Of a stretch of DNA of 64,000 nucleotides, positions 32,395-41,502 are shown one piece after another. The stretch lies in assembly GCF_018324205.1 (NCBI RefSeq), contig NZ_AP023356.1:8500501-8564500 (forward strand), given 5' to 3'. Both the position numbers and the translations under genes were made by a program. The DNA is from Actinoplanes ianthinogenes. Lineage in GTDB: Bacteria > Actinomycetota > Actinomycetes > Mycobacteriales > Micromonosporaceae. The notes beneath the pieces were generated by a model. It saw only the letters and a list, made by a program, of their open reading frames with translations, ran no database searches and was not told the origin of the DNA. Numbering within the stretch: the stretch's first letter is position 1; each line of letters begins with the position of its first letter.

Positions 32395-34131
32395 TCAGGG
32401 TTTGACGTTGGCGTTCACCAGGGAGGGGACGCCGAAGATGCTGGAGATGAAGACGCCGGCGAGGTGGGAGCCGGTGGGGATGCGGGCGACCTCGACCAGG
32501 AGCGGGACGGCCGGGGCGTGGTCCTTCATGATCTGCCTGTCCAGCTCGGCCCAGGCGGCGGGCTGCTGGGCGGCGGGCAGGTCGGCGACGCGGGTGAGTT
32601 CGGCGTTGACCGCGGGGTCGTTGAGGAACGACACGTTGTTGCTGCCCTCGGCCGTGATGGTGGTGCCGTCGTACAGCGGCGGGAGGATCGACGCGCCGCT
32701 CGGCCAGTCCGCAGCCCACTGGCGGAAGTAGAGGTCGTACTCGTTGCCGGGCTTGGCGGTGAGGTCGTCCTTCTCGTCGCCGGGCACCGTCTTGACCGTC
32801 ACCGTGAAACCGGCCCGCTCCAGGTTGTTCTTGATCTGCGGGGCGAGGGCCTGCTCCTGCGCGCCGTCGCCGACCGCCATCACCAGGTTCGGCGACTTGC
32901 CGGCCAGCAGCTTCTTCGCCTCGTCCGGGTTGCCGGTCGGCCCGGCCGGATAGAGGTCGTAGTTCTGGAAGCCGATGGTGCCCGGCGGCATCAGCGTGGT
33001 GACCGGCTGGGCCAGGTCGGAGCCGCCGAACGCCTTGATCAGGCCGTCCCGGTCGATGGCGTAGTTGAGGGCGCGGCGGGTGTCGACGTCGGTGACCCGC
33101 CTGGTGTTGATCGCCAGGCGCCACTCCATCGGCGTCGGCGCGGCGACCGTGCGCTCCTGAAGGCTCGCGTCGGTGGCGAATTTCTGGGCCAGTGACGACG
33201 GGACACCGTCCCAGGCCAGCGCCGACCGGTCGGCTCCGGAGTCGGCGACCACCCGCTGCGCGCTGGCATCCGGTTCGGCGCCGAAGTGGTAGACGTACCT
33301 GTCCGGGTACTGGTGCCGGATCGGATCGGTGGCCGGATCCCAGTTCTCGTTGCGCTCGAAGACGATCTCGACGCCGATGGTGTTCCGCACCAGCTTGTAG
33401 GGGCCGGACGAGAACGGCTTGTTGTCGAACTCGGGCCCGGTGTCCTTGGCCTGCGGCACCGGCGCGGTGTAGGGCAGCGACGCCGCGTACGGCAGCTCGC
33501 AGTGCGGTTTCTCGAAGGTGAACCGCACCGTCTTCGGGTCAGGGGTGGTCAGGCCGGGCGGCAACTGTCCCTTGTTCTTGGTGAAGTCCCACTTCTTGTA
33601 GTACTCCTTGTCGTTGGCCAGCCACTCCTGGATGTAGGTCGGGCCGCCCATCGCCGGGTCGAAGGAGCGGGAGATGCCGTACCCGACCTCCTTGGACGTG
33701 ATCGGGCTGCCGTCCTCGAACTTGAGCCCGTCCTTGAGCGTGAACTCCCAGGTCTTGCAGTCGGAGTGCACGTCGGTGCCGGGCGTTTCGGCGAGGTCGC
33801 CGACCAGGGTCAGCTTGCCGCTGCCGTCGTCCTTCCAATAGGTCAGCGAGCGCGCGTACAGGCTCGCCGAGCTGAGCAGCCCGATGAACGAGTAGGCGCG
33901 CTGGGGGTCCAGATGCGAGATCTTGTTGTTCCGGAGAATGGTGACGGTGCCGCCCTTCTGCGCGCCCGCGACGTCCGGCGCCGGCCCGCGGGAGGCGGCC
34001 GGGTCGGCGGCGATGACGCTGCTCTGCTCCCGGGTCCCGAGATCGTTGCCGCCGTCGTCCTCGGTGGTCTTGCCGCACCCGCCGAGGACCAGGGTTACCG
34101 CGGCGAGCGCCGCGACTCTGCGAATCAACAT
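32395..34131 (-). CDS. Peptide ABC transporter, solute-binding lipoprotein (family 5)
   Basis: 578 residues with a lipoprotein signal (lipidated C19 in LGGC). The mature region has the family 5 peptide-binding fold (GGTVTILRNNKISHLDPQRA, WEFTLKDGLKFEDGSPIT, ALNYAIDRDGLIKAFGG). ATG 34131 has GGAG 5 nt upstream; a GTG two codons earlier is less likely. It is the last gene of the operon that carries two permeases and two ATPases. In company with wall-peptide enzymes it may bind murein tri- or tetrapeptides. Confidence 0.9.
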   Translation of the reverse strand: MLIRRVAALAAVTLVLGGCGKTTEDDGGNDLGTREQSSVIAADPAASRGPAPDVAGAQKGGTVTILRNNKISHLDPQRAYSFIGLLSSASLYARSLTYWKDDGSGKLTLVGDLAETPGTDVHSDCKTWEFTLKDGLKFEDGSPITSKEVGYGISRSFDPAMGGPTYIQEWLANDKEYYKKWDFTKNKGQLPPGLTTPDPKTVRFTFEKPHCELPYAASLPYTAPVPQAKDTGPEFDNKPFSSGPYKLVRNTIGVEIVFERNENWDPATDPIRHQYPDRYVYHFGAEPDASAQRVVADSGADRSALAWDGVPSSLAQKFATDASLQERTVAAPTPMEWRLAINTRRVTDVDTRRALNYAIDRDGLIKAFGGSDLAQPVTTLMPPGTIGFQNYDLYPAGPTGNPDEAKKLLAGKSPNLVMAVGDGAQEQALAPQIKNNLERAGFTVTVKTVPGDEKDDLTAKPGNEYDLYFRQWAADWPSGASILPPLYDGTTITAEGSNNVSFLNDPAVNAELTRVADLPAAQQPAAWAELDRQIMKDHAPAVPLLVEVARIPTGSHLAGVFISSIFGVPSLVNANVKP

Positions 34132-34149
34132 GAGCACTCCAAGGGAATC

Positions 34150-35136
34150 TCAGCGCAACCGGACGCGCGGATCGATGACGGCGTAGAGCAGGTCGACGAC
34201 GAGGTTGGCGACGACCACGAAGACCGCGGCGACCAGCACGGTGGCCATCACGGTCGGCAGGTCGCCGTTGCGGACCGCGGCCACCGCGGTACGCCCGAGC
34301 CCCTGCAACCCGAAGGTCGTCTCGGTGATGACGGTCCCGCCCAGCGCCAGCCCGACGTCCAGCCCGGCGATGGTGACCAGCGGCGCGAGCGCGGCGCGCA
34401 GCGCGTGCCGGCCGTACACCTGGGACCTGGGCAGCCCCTTGGCCCGCGCGGTGCGGACGAAGTCCTCGGAGAGGGTCTCCAGCATCTGTGCCCGGGACAG
34501 CCGGGCGTAGATCGCCGAGAACAGGAAGGCCAGCGCCACCCACGCCAGGACCAGCCCGGACGCCCAGTCGACCGGGTTCTGCAGAATCGGCGTGTAGTGC
34601 GGCACCGGCAGGATCGCCAGCGTGTAGACCAGCACCAGCAGCAGCACCGCGCCCACGAAGTAGAGCTGGAGCGACGCGCCGACCAGCGACAACCCGATCG
34701 ACGCCCGGTCCAGCCAGCTGCCCCGGCGCAGCGACGACACCATGCCCAGCCCGATGCCGAGGGTCAGCCAGAGGATCGCCGCCGGGATGACGATGCTCAG
34801 CGTCACCGGCAGCACCCGGGTCAGCGTGTCCAGCACCGGCTCGTTGTTGACGTAGGAGTAGCCCAGGCACGGCGCGTCGCAGTGCCCGCCCTGCGCGGCG
34901 CCCAGGTCCCGGCCGGCGAAGACGCCCACCATGTAGTCGAGGTACTGCTCGGTCTTCGGCTCGTTGAGGCCCCACTCGGTGCGGACCGCCTCGATCCGCT
35001 CGGCGCTGCAATATTTCGGGCACAGGCCGCGGGCCGGGTCGGCGGGCAGCGCGAAGAACAGCAGGAACGCGACGATGCTGACGGCGATCAGCACCAGGAT
35101 CGCCGAGGAGACCCGCTTGGTCAGGTACCGCAGCAC
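34150..35136 (-). CDS. Peptide ABC transporter permease (DppB/OppB type)
   Basis: 328 residues with six membrane helices and the DppB family C-terminal motif (YGRHALRAALAPLVTIAGL, then LLYAVIDPRVRLR). It lies 12 bp after the second permease gene and 18 bp before the binding protein. It forms the importer channel with the DppC-type permease. Confidence 0.92.
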   Translation of the reverse strand: MLRYLTKRVSSAILVLIAVSIVAFLLFFALPADPARGLCPKYCSAERIEAVRTEWGLNEPKTEQYLDYMVGVFAGRDLGAAQGGHCDAPCLGYSYVNNEPVLDTLTRVLPVTLSIVIPAAILWLTLGIGLGMVSSLRRGSWLDRASIGLSLVGASLQLYFVGAVLLLVLVYTLAILPVPHYTPILQNPVDWASGLVLAWVALAFLFSAIYARLSRAQMLETLSEDFVRTARAKGLPRSQVYGRHALRAALAPLVTIAGLDVGLALGGTVITETTFGLQGLGRTAVAAVRNGDLPTVMATVLVAAVFVVVANLVVDLLYAVIDPRVRLR

Positions 35137-35148
35137 GGCGTCCGCCTC

Positions 35149-36114
35149 CTACTTCGACGATCGGGGGTCGAGGGCGTCGCGCAGCGCGTCACCGAACAGG
35201 TTGAAGGCCAGCACCAGCGCGAAGATCGCCAGGCCGGGGATCAGCACGTACGCCGGGTCGGTCTCCAGGTACGGCAGGCTCTCGAAGATCGTCCGCCCGA
35301 AGCTCGGGGTCGGCTCGACCACGCCGACGCCGAGGAACGACAGCGCCGCCTCGCCGGTCACGAAGGCCGGCACCGCCAGCGAGAACGCCACCAGGATCGG
35401 CGCCCACAGGTTCGGCAGCAGCTGCCGGAACAGCATGTGCGCGAACCCGGCGTTGGCCGCGCGGGCCGCCTCGACGAACTCGCGCTCGCGCAGCGACAGC
35501 ACCTGGCCGCGGACCAGCCGGGCGGTCTGCGTCCAGTTGAACGCGACCAGCACCGCGATCAGCACAGCCACCCGGAACCAGGACGGCACCTCGTCGCGCG
35601 GTCCGTAGAAGCGCAGCGTCACGGTCGGCACCACGGCCAGCGCGAAGATCAGGAACGGCAGCGCGAGCGCGAAGTCGATCAGCCAGCCGATCACCGTGTC
35701 GACCCAGCCGCCGGCGAACCCGGCGACGATCCCGGCGACCGTGCCGATCACGGTGGCGGCCAGGGCGGCGGTGAAGGCGATCGCCAGCGACGTGCGGATG
35801 CCGTAGGCCATCCGGATGAACAGGTCGCGGCCGAGTTTGGGTTCCAGCCCGAACCAGTGCTCGCCGGTGATGCCGCCGAAGTAGCCGAGGGGGAGACCGT
35901 GGCGATTCAGGGCGCCCTGGAACTGCTCTTGGGGGCTCACGCCGTACCAGAACTCCATCAACGGAGCAGCGACCGCGACGACCACGAAGAACAGCAAGGC
36001 GATGCCGCTCGCCGTCGCGACGCGGTCACGGCGCAGCCGTGACCAGGCGAGTTGTCCCGGCGACCGGCTCTCGAACGTGGCCGCCGGCAGCGTCTCATCC
36101 GGCGCCGACGACAT
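35149..36114 (-). CDS. Peptide ABC transporter permease (DppC/OppC type)
   Basis: 321 residues starting at ATG 36114, with the DppC N-terminal OppC_N segment (SPGQLAWSRLRRDRVATAS) and six membrane helices ending in DALRDALDPRSSK. The first 20 nt overlap the end of the upstream ATPase gene. It is the partner of the DppB-type permease. Confidence 0.92.
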   Translation of the reverse strand: MSSAPDETLPAATFESRSPGQLAWSRLRRDRVATASGIALLFFVVVAVAAPLMEFWYGVSPQEQFQGALNRHGLPLGYFGGITGEHWFGLEPKLGRDLFIRMAYGIRTSLAIAFTAALAATVIGTVAGIVAGFAGGWVDTVIGWLIDFALALPFLIFALAVVPTVTLRFYGPRDEVPSWFRVAVLIAVLVAFNWTQTARLVRGQVLSLREREFVEAARAANAGFAHMLFRQLLPNLWAPILVAFSLAVPAFVTGEAALSFLGVGVVEPTPSFGRTIFESLPYLETDPAYVLIPGLAIFALVLAFNLFGDALRDALDPRSSK

Positions 36115-36913
36115 CGTGCCCGCCTTTCTGCCGGGTCCGCTGCCGGCCCAGCGGCCCGGCCACATCCGGCACGGCCGAGAGGAGCAATTTCGTGTACGCG
36201 TGCCGCGGGCGCTCGTACAGGTCGGCGCGATCGCCGGTCTCGACGATCCGGCCCTGGTACATGACGGCGACCCGGCGGCAGAAGTGCCGGACGACGGCGA
36301 GGTCGTGGGCGATGAACAGGAAGGTGAGGCCCATGTCGCGTTGCAGGCCGCGCAGCAGCGTGATGATCTGCGCCTGCACCGACACGTCGAGCGCCGAGAC
36401 CGGCTCGTCGGCGACGATCAGTTTCGGCCGCAGCGCGAGAGCGCGGGCGATGCCGATCCGCTGCCGCTGCCCGCCGGAGAACTCGTGCGGGTACCGGTTG
36501 TAGTGCTCCGGGTTCAGCCCCACCTGCTCCAGCAGCTCCTGCACCCGGCGCTTGACGCCGCCCGGTGGCCGGATCCGGTTGACCTGGAGCGGCATGGCGA
36601 CGATCGCGCCGACGGTGTGCCGCGGGTTCAGCGAGGCGTACGGATCCTGGAAGATGATCTGTAGTTGCCGGCGGACCGGGCGCAGCGCGCGTCCGCGCAG
36701 GTGAGTGATGTCCTGCCCGGCGAAGACGATCTGTCCGGCGGTGGGTTCGAGGAGCCGGGCCAGCATCCGGCCGGTGGTGGTCTTGCCGCAGCCGGACTCG
36801 CCGACCAGGCCGACCGCCTCGCCGGGACGGATCTCCAGGTCGATCCGGTCGACCGCCCGGCGGCCGGCGAAGTCCTTGGTCAGCCCGGTGACCCTCAGCA
36901 GCGGCTCAGACAT
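36095..36913 (-). CDS. Peptide ABC transporter ATPase (DppF/OppF type)
   Basis: 272 residues. Walker A GESGCGKTT (about 38-46), Q-loop IIFQDPYASLNPRHTVG, signature FSGGQRQRIGIARAL and Walker B LIVADEPVSALD. The OppF C-terminal extension is short. It overlaps the DppD-type gene by 8 nt and the permease gene by 20 nt. It energises peptide uptake together with the DppD-type ATPase. Confidence 0.92.
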   Translation of the reverse strand: MSEPLLRVTGLTKDFAGRRAVDRIDLEIRPGEAVGLVGESGCGKTTTGRMLARLLEPTAGQIVFAGQDITHLRGRALRPVRRQLQIIFQDPYASLNPRHTVGAIVAMPLQVNRIRPPGGVKRRVQELLEQVGLNPEHYNRYPHEFSGGQRQRIGIARALALRPKLIVADEPVSALDVSVQAQIITLLRGLQRDMGLTFLFIAHDLAVVRHFCRRVAVMYQGRIVETGDRADLYERPRHAYTKLLLSAVPDVAGPLGRQRTRQKGGHDVVGAG

Positions 36914-37907
36914 GTGCCGACCTCCGGACGGCCTCCGGCAGGTGGCAGGCGACCAGGTGACCTGTTTCGGACGTGGGCAGGAGCTCCGGGACCTCGGTGC
37001 GGCTGCGCTCGCCGGTGTAGCGGCAGCGCGGGTGGAAGGCGCAGCCGTCCGGCAGGTGGGTGAGGCTGGGCGGGGTGCCCGGGATCGGCACCAGCTCCGT
37101 CTCCGGGTCGCCGCGCAGCGTCGGCATGCTGGCCAGCAGCCCCCAGGTGTACGGATGTTGCGGCCGGCGCAGCACCTGCTCGACCGAGCCGCGCTCGACG
37201 ATCCGGCCGCCGTACATGACCAGCACGTCGTCGGCGATCCGGCCGACCACCCCGAGGTCGTGGGTGATCAGGATGATCGCCGAGTCGAACTCGTCCTGCA
37301 GGCCGGCGAGCAGGTCCAGGATCTGCGCCTGCACCGTGACGTCGAGCGCGGTGGTCGGCTCGTCGGCGATCAGCAGGCTCGGGTCGTTGACCAGGGCCAT
37401 CGCGATCATCACGCGCTGCCGCATGCCGCCGGAGAACTCGTGCGGGTACGCGCCGAACCGCTCCGCCGGCCGCGGGATCCCGACCCGGCCGAGCATCTCC
37501 ACGGCCCGCCGGCGCGCCTCGGCCCGGCTCGCCGACGGCTGGTGCGCCCGGTACGCCTCGACGATCTGCCGGCCCACCGTGTACGCCGGATGCAGCGCCG
37601 ACAGCGGGTCCTGGAAGATCATCGCCATCTCGCGGCCCCGGAGCTCCCGCAGCCGCTTGTCGTCGAGGCCGACCACCTGCCGGTCGCCGACCCAGATCTC
37701 CCCGGTGATCGTGGTGCGTGCCGGGTTGTGCAGCCCGAGCACGGACAGGCTGGTCACGCTCTTGCCGGAGCCGGACTCGCCGACGATCCCGAGGGTGCGG
37801 CCCCGATCCACCTCGAACGAGATGCCGTTGACCGCCCGCACCGGCCCGCCCTCGGTGCTGAAGCGGACGGTCAGGTCACGGACGCGCAGGAACGATGCGT
37901 GGTTCAC
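36906..37907 (-). CDS. Peptide ABC transporter ATPase (DppD/OppD type)
   Basis: 333 residues with Walker A GESGSGKS, signature FSGGMRQRVMIAMAL, Walker B LLIADEPTTALD and the OppD C-terminal motif with cysteines (CAFHPRCRY) that can hold an iron-sulfur cluster in relatives. GTG 37907 follows GGGAG. It is the first gene of the five-gene operon and is divergent from the serine hydrolase; a motif shared with murR lies in the gap. Confidence 0.92.
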   Translation of the reverse strand: MNHASFLRVRDLTVRFSTEGGPVRAVNGISFEVDRGRTLGIVGESGSGKSVTSLSVLGLHNPARTTITGEIWVGDRQVVGLDDKRLRELRGREMAMIFQDPLSALHPAYTVGRQIVEAYRAHQPSASRAEARRRAVEMLGRVGIPRPAERFGAYPHEFSGGMRQRVMIAMALVNDPSLLIADEPTTALDVTVQAQILDLLAGLQDEFDSAIILITHDLGVVGRIADDVLVMYGGRIVERGSVEQVLRRPQHPYTWGLLASMPTLRGDPETELVPIPGTPPSLTHLPDGCAFHPRCRYTGERSRTEVPELLPTSETGHLVACHLPEAVRRSAHV

Positions 37908-37928
37908 CCGGGCTCCCGCGAAGTGACG

Positions 37929-37955
37929 AAGGAATTTTCCGACTAGAGTGTCGGA
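37929..37955. promoter_or_regulatory. Candidate MurR-like operator 3 and overlapping dyad
   Basis: AAGGAATTTTCC (37929-37940, GGAA and TTCC inverted around TT) resembles the AAGGAAAATTTTC site at murR. It overlaps a second dyad, TCCGAC (37938-37943) and GTCGGA (37950-37955), with a 6-nt spacer. Both lie in the divergent gap between the peptide importer and the wall-peptide enzyme operon. Confidence 0.45.
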
Positions 37956-38003
37956 TGTAGAGAGTATTTTCAATAGCCGCCACGCGGGACTACGCTGCCG
38001 ACC

Positions 38004-38741
38004 ATGTCCCTTTGGTACGGTCCGGTCGGCGGTCCGCCGACCGTCCAGGACGACGCGGACCAGCCGCACCACGCCGCCAGCACCATGAAGGTCGCGGTGC
38101 TCACCGCCCTCTACCGCTCCGATCTCGACCTGGACGCTCCCGTCAAGGTGCACAACGACTTCGCCTCGGCGGTGGGTGACGGCCGCCGCTTCGGTGTCGA
38201 CTTCGACGAGGACAGCGACCCGCAGGTGTGGGCCCGGCTGGGTGACACGGCCACGCTGCGCTGGCTGGCCCGGCGGATGATCGTGCGGTCCAGCAACCTC
38301 GCCACCAACCTGGTCCTCGAACAGGTCGGGATGCTGCCGGTCGCCGAGGTGTGGGCGCTGGCCGGCGCCACCGGGTCCTGGGTGACCCGGGGCATCGACG
38401 ACACCGAGGCCCGGGCGGCCGGGATGCACAACCTGGTGACCGCCGCCGACCTGGCCCGGCTGTTCAGCATGATCGCCGCCGACCCGGTGCTGGTCGACAT
38501 CCTGGCCGGTCAGGAGTATGGCGAGCACCTGGCGGCCGGGGTCCCGCCGGGGATCCGGATCGCGCACAAGGACGGCTGGGACTCGCGGGTGCGGCACGCG
38601 GCCGGCATCGTCTACCCGCTCGACGCGCCGCCGTACGTGATCGCGGTCTGCACCACCGGGATGCCGGACGACACCGCCGCCGGGGAGCTGATCACGCAGG
38701 TGTCGGCGGCGGCCTGGCGGGACCGGGGACGGCCGCGGTGA
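38004..38741 (+). CDS. Cytoplasmic serine hydrolase of class A beta-lactamase type
   Basis: 245 residues with the class A layout: S26-TMK29 (SxxK), S96-S-N98 in place of SDN, and HKDG in place of KTG. There is no signal peptide, unlike secreted beta-lactamases, so the enzyme should work in the cytoplasm. It is coupled by 4-nt overlaps to a dipeptide epimerase and a NlpC/P60 endopeptidase. A role as a peptidase or carboxypeptidase on imported wall peptides, in the position of Bacillus YkfA, is attractive but inferred. Residues for the deacylating Glu of true beta-lactamases are not evident. Confidence 0.82.
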   Translation: MSLWYGPVGGPPTVQDDADQPHHAASTMKVAVLTALYRSDLDLDAPVKVHNDFASAVGDGRRFGVDFDEDSDPQVWARLGDTATLRWLARRMIVRSSNLATNLVLEQVGMLPVAEVWALAGATGSWVTRGIDDTEARAAGMHNLVTAADLARLFSMIAADPVLVDILAGQEYGEHLAAGVPPGIRIAHKDGWDSRVRHAAGIVYPLDAPPYVIAVCTTGMPDDTAAGELITQVSAAAWRDRGRPR

Positions 38742-39739
38742 CCACGATCGCCCGGGTCGGCCTGACCGAGCAGCGGCTGCCGCTGCACACGCCGTTCGTC
38801 ACCGCGCTGCGACGCACCACGTCGACCGCGTCGGTGCTGGTCACGATCACCGACTCGGACGGCGTGACCGGGACCGGGGAGGCTCCCGAGGTGTGGCCGG
38901 TGACCGGCGAGTCGCTGCCCGGGATCGCCGCCTGCGTGCGGGAACGGCTCGCGCCGGTCCTGCTCGGACGGGACCCGGCGGAGTACGTGACGCTGCTGCG
39001 GCGGGTGCGGCGGGCCGCGACCGGCAACCACGGGGCGAAGGCGGCGGTCGACGTGGCGCTGCACGACCTGGCCGCCCGGCGGCTCGGGGTGCCGCTGGCG
39101 GTGCTGCTCGGCGGGACGCCGCGGCGGGTGCCGACCGACGTCACGGTCGCGGCGGACTCGGCGGCGGTGCCGAAAGGGTTCACCGTGCTCAAGGTCAAGG
39201 TGGGTGCGGACGCGGCCGGTGACCTCGACCGGATCGCCGCCGTCCGGGCGGCGGCCGGTCCGGACGCCCGGATCCGGCTGGACGCCAATCAGGCGTGGAC
39301 GCCGCGCGCCGCGGTACGGATGCTCGACCGGATCGCGGCGGCCGGCCTGGACGTGGAGTTCGTCGAGCAGCCGGTGGCCGCCGCCGACCTCGACGGGCTG
39401 GCCTGGGTGAGCGAGCGGTCCGGCATCCCGGTGATGGCCGACGAGAGCGTCTTCGGCGTCCGTGACCTGGTCGAGGTGATCCGGCGGCGGGCCGCCGACC
39501 TGGTGAACGTGAAGCTGGCCAAGTGCGGCGGCCTGGAACCGGCTCGCACGCTGCTCGGACTGGCCGAGGCGCAGGGGATGGGGACGATGGTCGGCTCGAT
39601 GATGGAGGGACCGGTCGGCGTCACCGCGGCGGCCTCCCTGGTGGCGGCGTATCCGACCACGGTGGTCTCCGACCTGGACGCGGCCTGGTGGCTGGCCGAT
39701 CCGGTGCTGGACTACGCCGACGGGCACGTCCTGCTGTGA
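38738..39739 (+). CDS. L-Ala-D/L-Glu-type dipeptide epimerase (enolase superfamily)
   Basis: 333 residues of the muconate-cycloisomerase/dipeptide-epimerase group: KxK acid/base motif K152-V-K154, metal ligands near D182, E210 and D235, and opposite lysine K259 (VNVKLAKCGG). Such enzymes convert L-Ala-D-Glu from murein peptides to L-Ala-L-Glu for degradation (YcjG in E. coli, YkfB in Bacillus). Its neighbours, a peptide importer and a gamma-D-Glu endopeptidase, support this specificity. GTG start overlaps the previous stop by 4 nt. Confidence 0.86.
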   Translation: MTTIARVGLTEQRLPLHTPFVTALRRTTSTASVLVTITDSDGVTGTGEAPEVWPVTGESLPGIAACVRERLAPVLLGRDPAEYVTLLRRVRRAATGNHGAKAAVDVALHDLAARRLGVPLAVLLGGTPRRVPTDVTVAADSAAVPKGFTVLKVKVGADAAGDLDRIAAVRAAAGPDARIRLDANQAWTPRAAVRMLDRIAAAGLDVEFVEQPVAAADLDGLAWVSERSGIPVMADESVFGVRDLVEVIRRRAADLVNVKLAKCGGLEPARTLLGLAEAQGMGTMVGSMMEGPVGVTAAASLVAAYPTTVVSDLDAAWWLADPVLDYADGHVLL

Positions 39740-40611
39740 ACGTCGTCGCGGTGGCGGTGACCGGACTGTGGCGCAGCCCGGCGTCGCCGGTGGCCCGTGA
39801 CGCGCCGCTGCTCCTCGACGAGCCGCGGCTGGGGGAGTGGCTCACGGCGCAGGGGCCGGCGGAGCGGCGCACCCTGTGGGGACGGCTGGACAGCCAGTTG
39901 CTGCTCGGTGAGCCGGTTGTCGTGGAGGAGGAGCTGGGGGAGTGGTGCCGGGTGCGGGCGCCGTGGCAGCCGTACCGGGACGAGCCGGGCGGTTATCCCG
40001 GCTACGTCCGCACGGCTCACCTGGCGCCGCTGGTCCCGGACGTGCTGCCCCGGGTGGTGGTCACCGTCCCGGCCACGGTGATCCGGTCGGGGGACGAGGT
40101 GCTGGTGGACGAGGTCGGTTACGCGACGATCCTGCCCACGTTCGGCATCACCGGCGGACGGGCCACGGTGCGGCTGCCGGACGGGCGTACCGGATGGGTG
40201 CCGGCAGCGGACATCGCGCCGCACCGCTTCGGTGACCGGCCGCCTTCCCCGGCGCGGCTGCTCGGTGACGCGGAACAGTTCCTCGGCGTGATGTACCTGG
40301 CCGCGGGCCTGCACGGCCGGTGTTACGACTGCTCGGGGCTGGTGCACGCGGTGTTCCGCCGGTACGGCCTGCGGATCCCGCGGGACGCCCGGGACATGGA
40401 CCGGCTCGGCGCCGGGCTGCCGGTGGCCGACGCCCGGCCCGGTGACCTGTTGCTGTTCACCAGGCCGGACACCGGCGTGATCTACCACGTGGCGCTCGCC
40501 CTGGACCTACCCCGGGCCGTCCACGTCTCGGAGCCGGACTGGGCCTGCGTCGACACGCCGCTGAGCGCGATCCGGCAGGCCGACCTCACACACGCCCGGC
40601 GGGTCAGCTGA
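39736..40611 (+). CDS. NlpC/P60 endopeptidase, YkfC-like
   Basis: 291 residues. Two SH3b-like domains at about 10-165 precede a C-terminal NlpC/P60 domain with catalytic C199 (YDCSG), H251 (IYHVAL) and third residue H263. This is the organisation of YkfC, the gamma-D-glutamyl-L-diamino acid endopeptidase that acts on free murein tripeptides. No signal peptide is present, so it should be cytoplasmic like YkfC. GTG start overlaps the epimerase by 4 nt; its 3' end overlaps the chitosanase end by 8 nt. Confidence 0.88.
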   Translation: MNVVAVAVTGLWRSPASPVARDAPLLLDEPRLGEWLTAQGPAERRTLWGRLDSQLLLGEPVVVEEELGEWCRVRAPWQPYRDEPGGYPGYVRTAHLAPLVPDVLPRVVVTVPATVIRSGDEVLVDEVGYATILPTFGITGGRATVRLPDGRTGWVPAADIAPHRFGDRPPSPARLLGDAEQFLGVMYLAAGLHGRCYDCSGLVHAVFRRYGLRIPRDARDMDRLGAGLPVADARPGDLLLFTRPDTGVIYHVALALDLPRAVHVSEPDWACVDTPLSAIRQADLTHARRVS

Positions 40612-41434
40612 TGTGGAACGGGTCGCCGTAGACCTTGAAGTCCAGCGGTGTGTTCAGGTCGAAGTTGCCGTTGTTCAGGAATACCCGCTGGGCGGTGTCG
40701 ACCCGTGAGGTGTCCGAGTGTGCCTCCTCCTTCTTCATCTCTTTCACGCGCTCGTTCAGGAAAGTGTTCAGCCAGGTGCGCTCGTCGCCACCCTGAGCCG
40801 GCGTCTTGGCCTTTCTGAGGGCGCGACTGCGAATGGCTCGCATACCGTCGTAACCGTGCATCACCGCGGCGTCGTAGTACGCGAACTGGCCGAGTGCCCG
40901 CACCCCGTCGGATTTGCCGTCCCGGACCGACGGGTTGAAGTACACCCGGTCCCGCTCAGCCTCCTGAGCAGCCTGGAACACGGGGTCGGCGGCTGCCCTC
41001 CGCCAGTCCCGGGTGAAGTTCGGGTCGAGCCCGGAATGCGAATCCGTGCCGTTCACCCGGCGCAGCGCCGGGAGGTATTTGGCGAGCACGTTCGACGGTT
41101 TCGTGGCGGTGTACGCCTCGATCAGTTCGAGCATGTCCCCGGTCCCGGAACAGAATCCGATGATGCCGGCCGTGTAACCGCGCCCGTCATCGATGTCCTC
41201 GATGTAGGCGAACTGCGCCCGCCAGTTCAGCGACGAGTTCTCGGCGGCCGAGACGATCTGCATGGCGACGTCTTTCTTCACCGGATCATCCAGATTCTTC
41301 GCAGCGGCGGCGACGACGGCCGTCGTCGCGGCGGGCGTCTGCCCGGCGCTGGCCGGCAGCAGCCCGATGACGACGGCTGCACCGGGGATGAGCAGGCCGA
41401 TCGTGGCATAGGTGACTTTTCTGACGGGTTTCAT
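40604..41434 (-). CDS. csnA: GH46 chitosanase, secreted
   Basis: 276 residues. A signal peptide (about 1-35) precedes a GH46 domain very similar to Streptomyces chitosanase N174: catalytic Glu in SAENSSLNW, catalytic Asp in EDIDDGRGYT, then IIGFCSGTGD, ERDRVYF, ALGQFAYYDA and KARTPAQGG-like segments. It hydrolyses chitosan between glucosamine units outside the cell. ATG 41434 has GGAG 6 nt upstream. It is divergent from a ROK repressor and an importer operon for the oligosaccharides. The predicted promoter TTGATA-17-TAGCGT is overlapped by a candidate repressor box. Confidence 0.95.
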   Translation of the reverse strand: MKPVRKVTYATIGLLIPGAAVVIGLLPASAGQTPAATTAVVAAAAKNLDDPVKKDVAMQIVSAAENSSLNWRAQFAYIEDIDDGRGYTAGIIGFCSGTGDMLELIEAYTATKPSNVLAKYLPALRRVNGTDSHSGLDPNFTRDWRRAAADPVFQAAQEAERDRVYFNPSVRDGKSDGVRALGQFAYYDAAVMHGYDGMRAIRSRALRKAKTPAQGGDERTWLNTFLNERVKEMKKEEAHSDTSRVDTAQRVFLNNGNFDLNTPLDFKVYGDPFHIS

Positions 41435-41473
41435 GGCGCTCTCCATCGAGGGGGGTGGACGGGATGGGGAGCG

Positions 41474-41502
41474 ACGCTACGACTGTTAAGTTGATTTATC
41501 AA
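41474..41502 (-). promoter_or_regulatory. Predicted chitosanase promoter
   Basis: On the minus strand, TTGATA (41502-41497) and TAGCGT (41479-41474) are separated by 17 nt, a good sigma-70-type arrangement for actinobacteria. The start codon lies about 40 bp further. Confidence 0.6.

Noticed and set aside
38004..38741. Antibiotic-resistance beta-lactamase
   Set aside because: There is no signal peptide, SDN and KTG motifs are altered, and the gene is coupled to wall-peptide catabolic genes, so a resistance role is unlikely.
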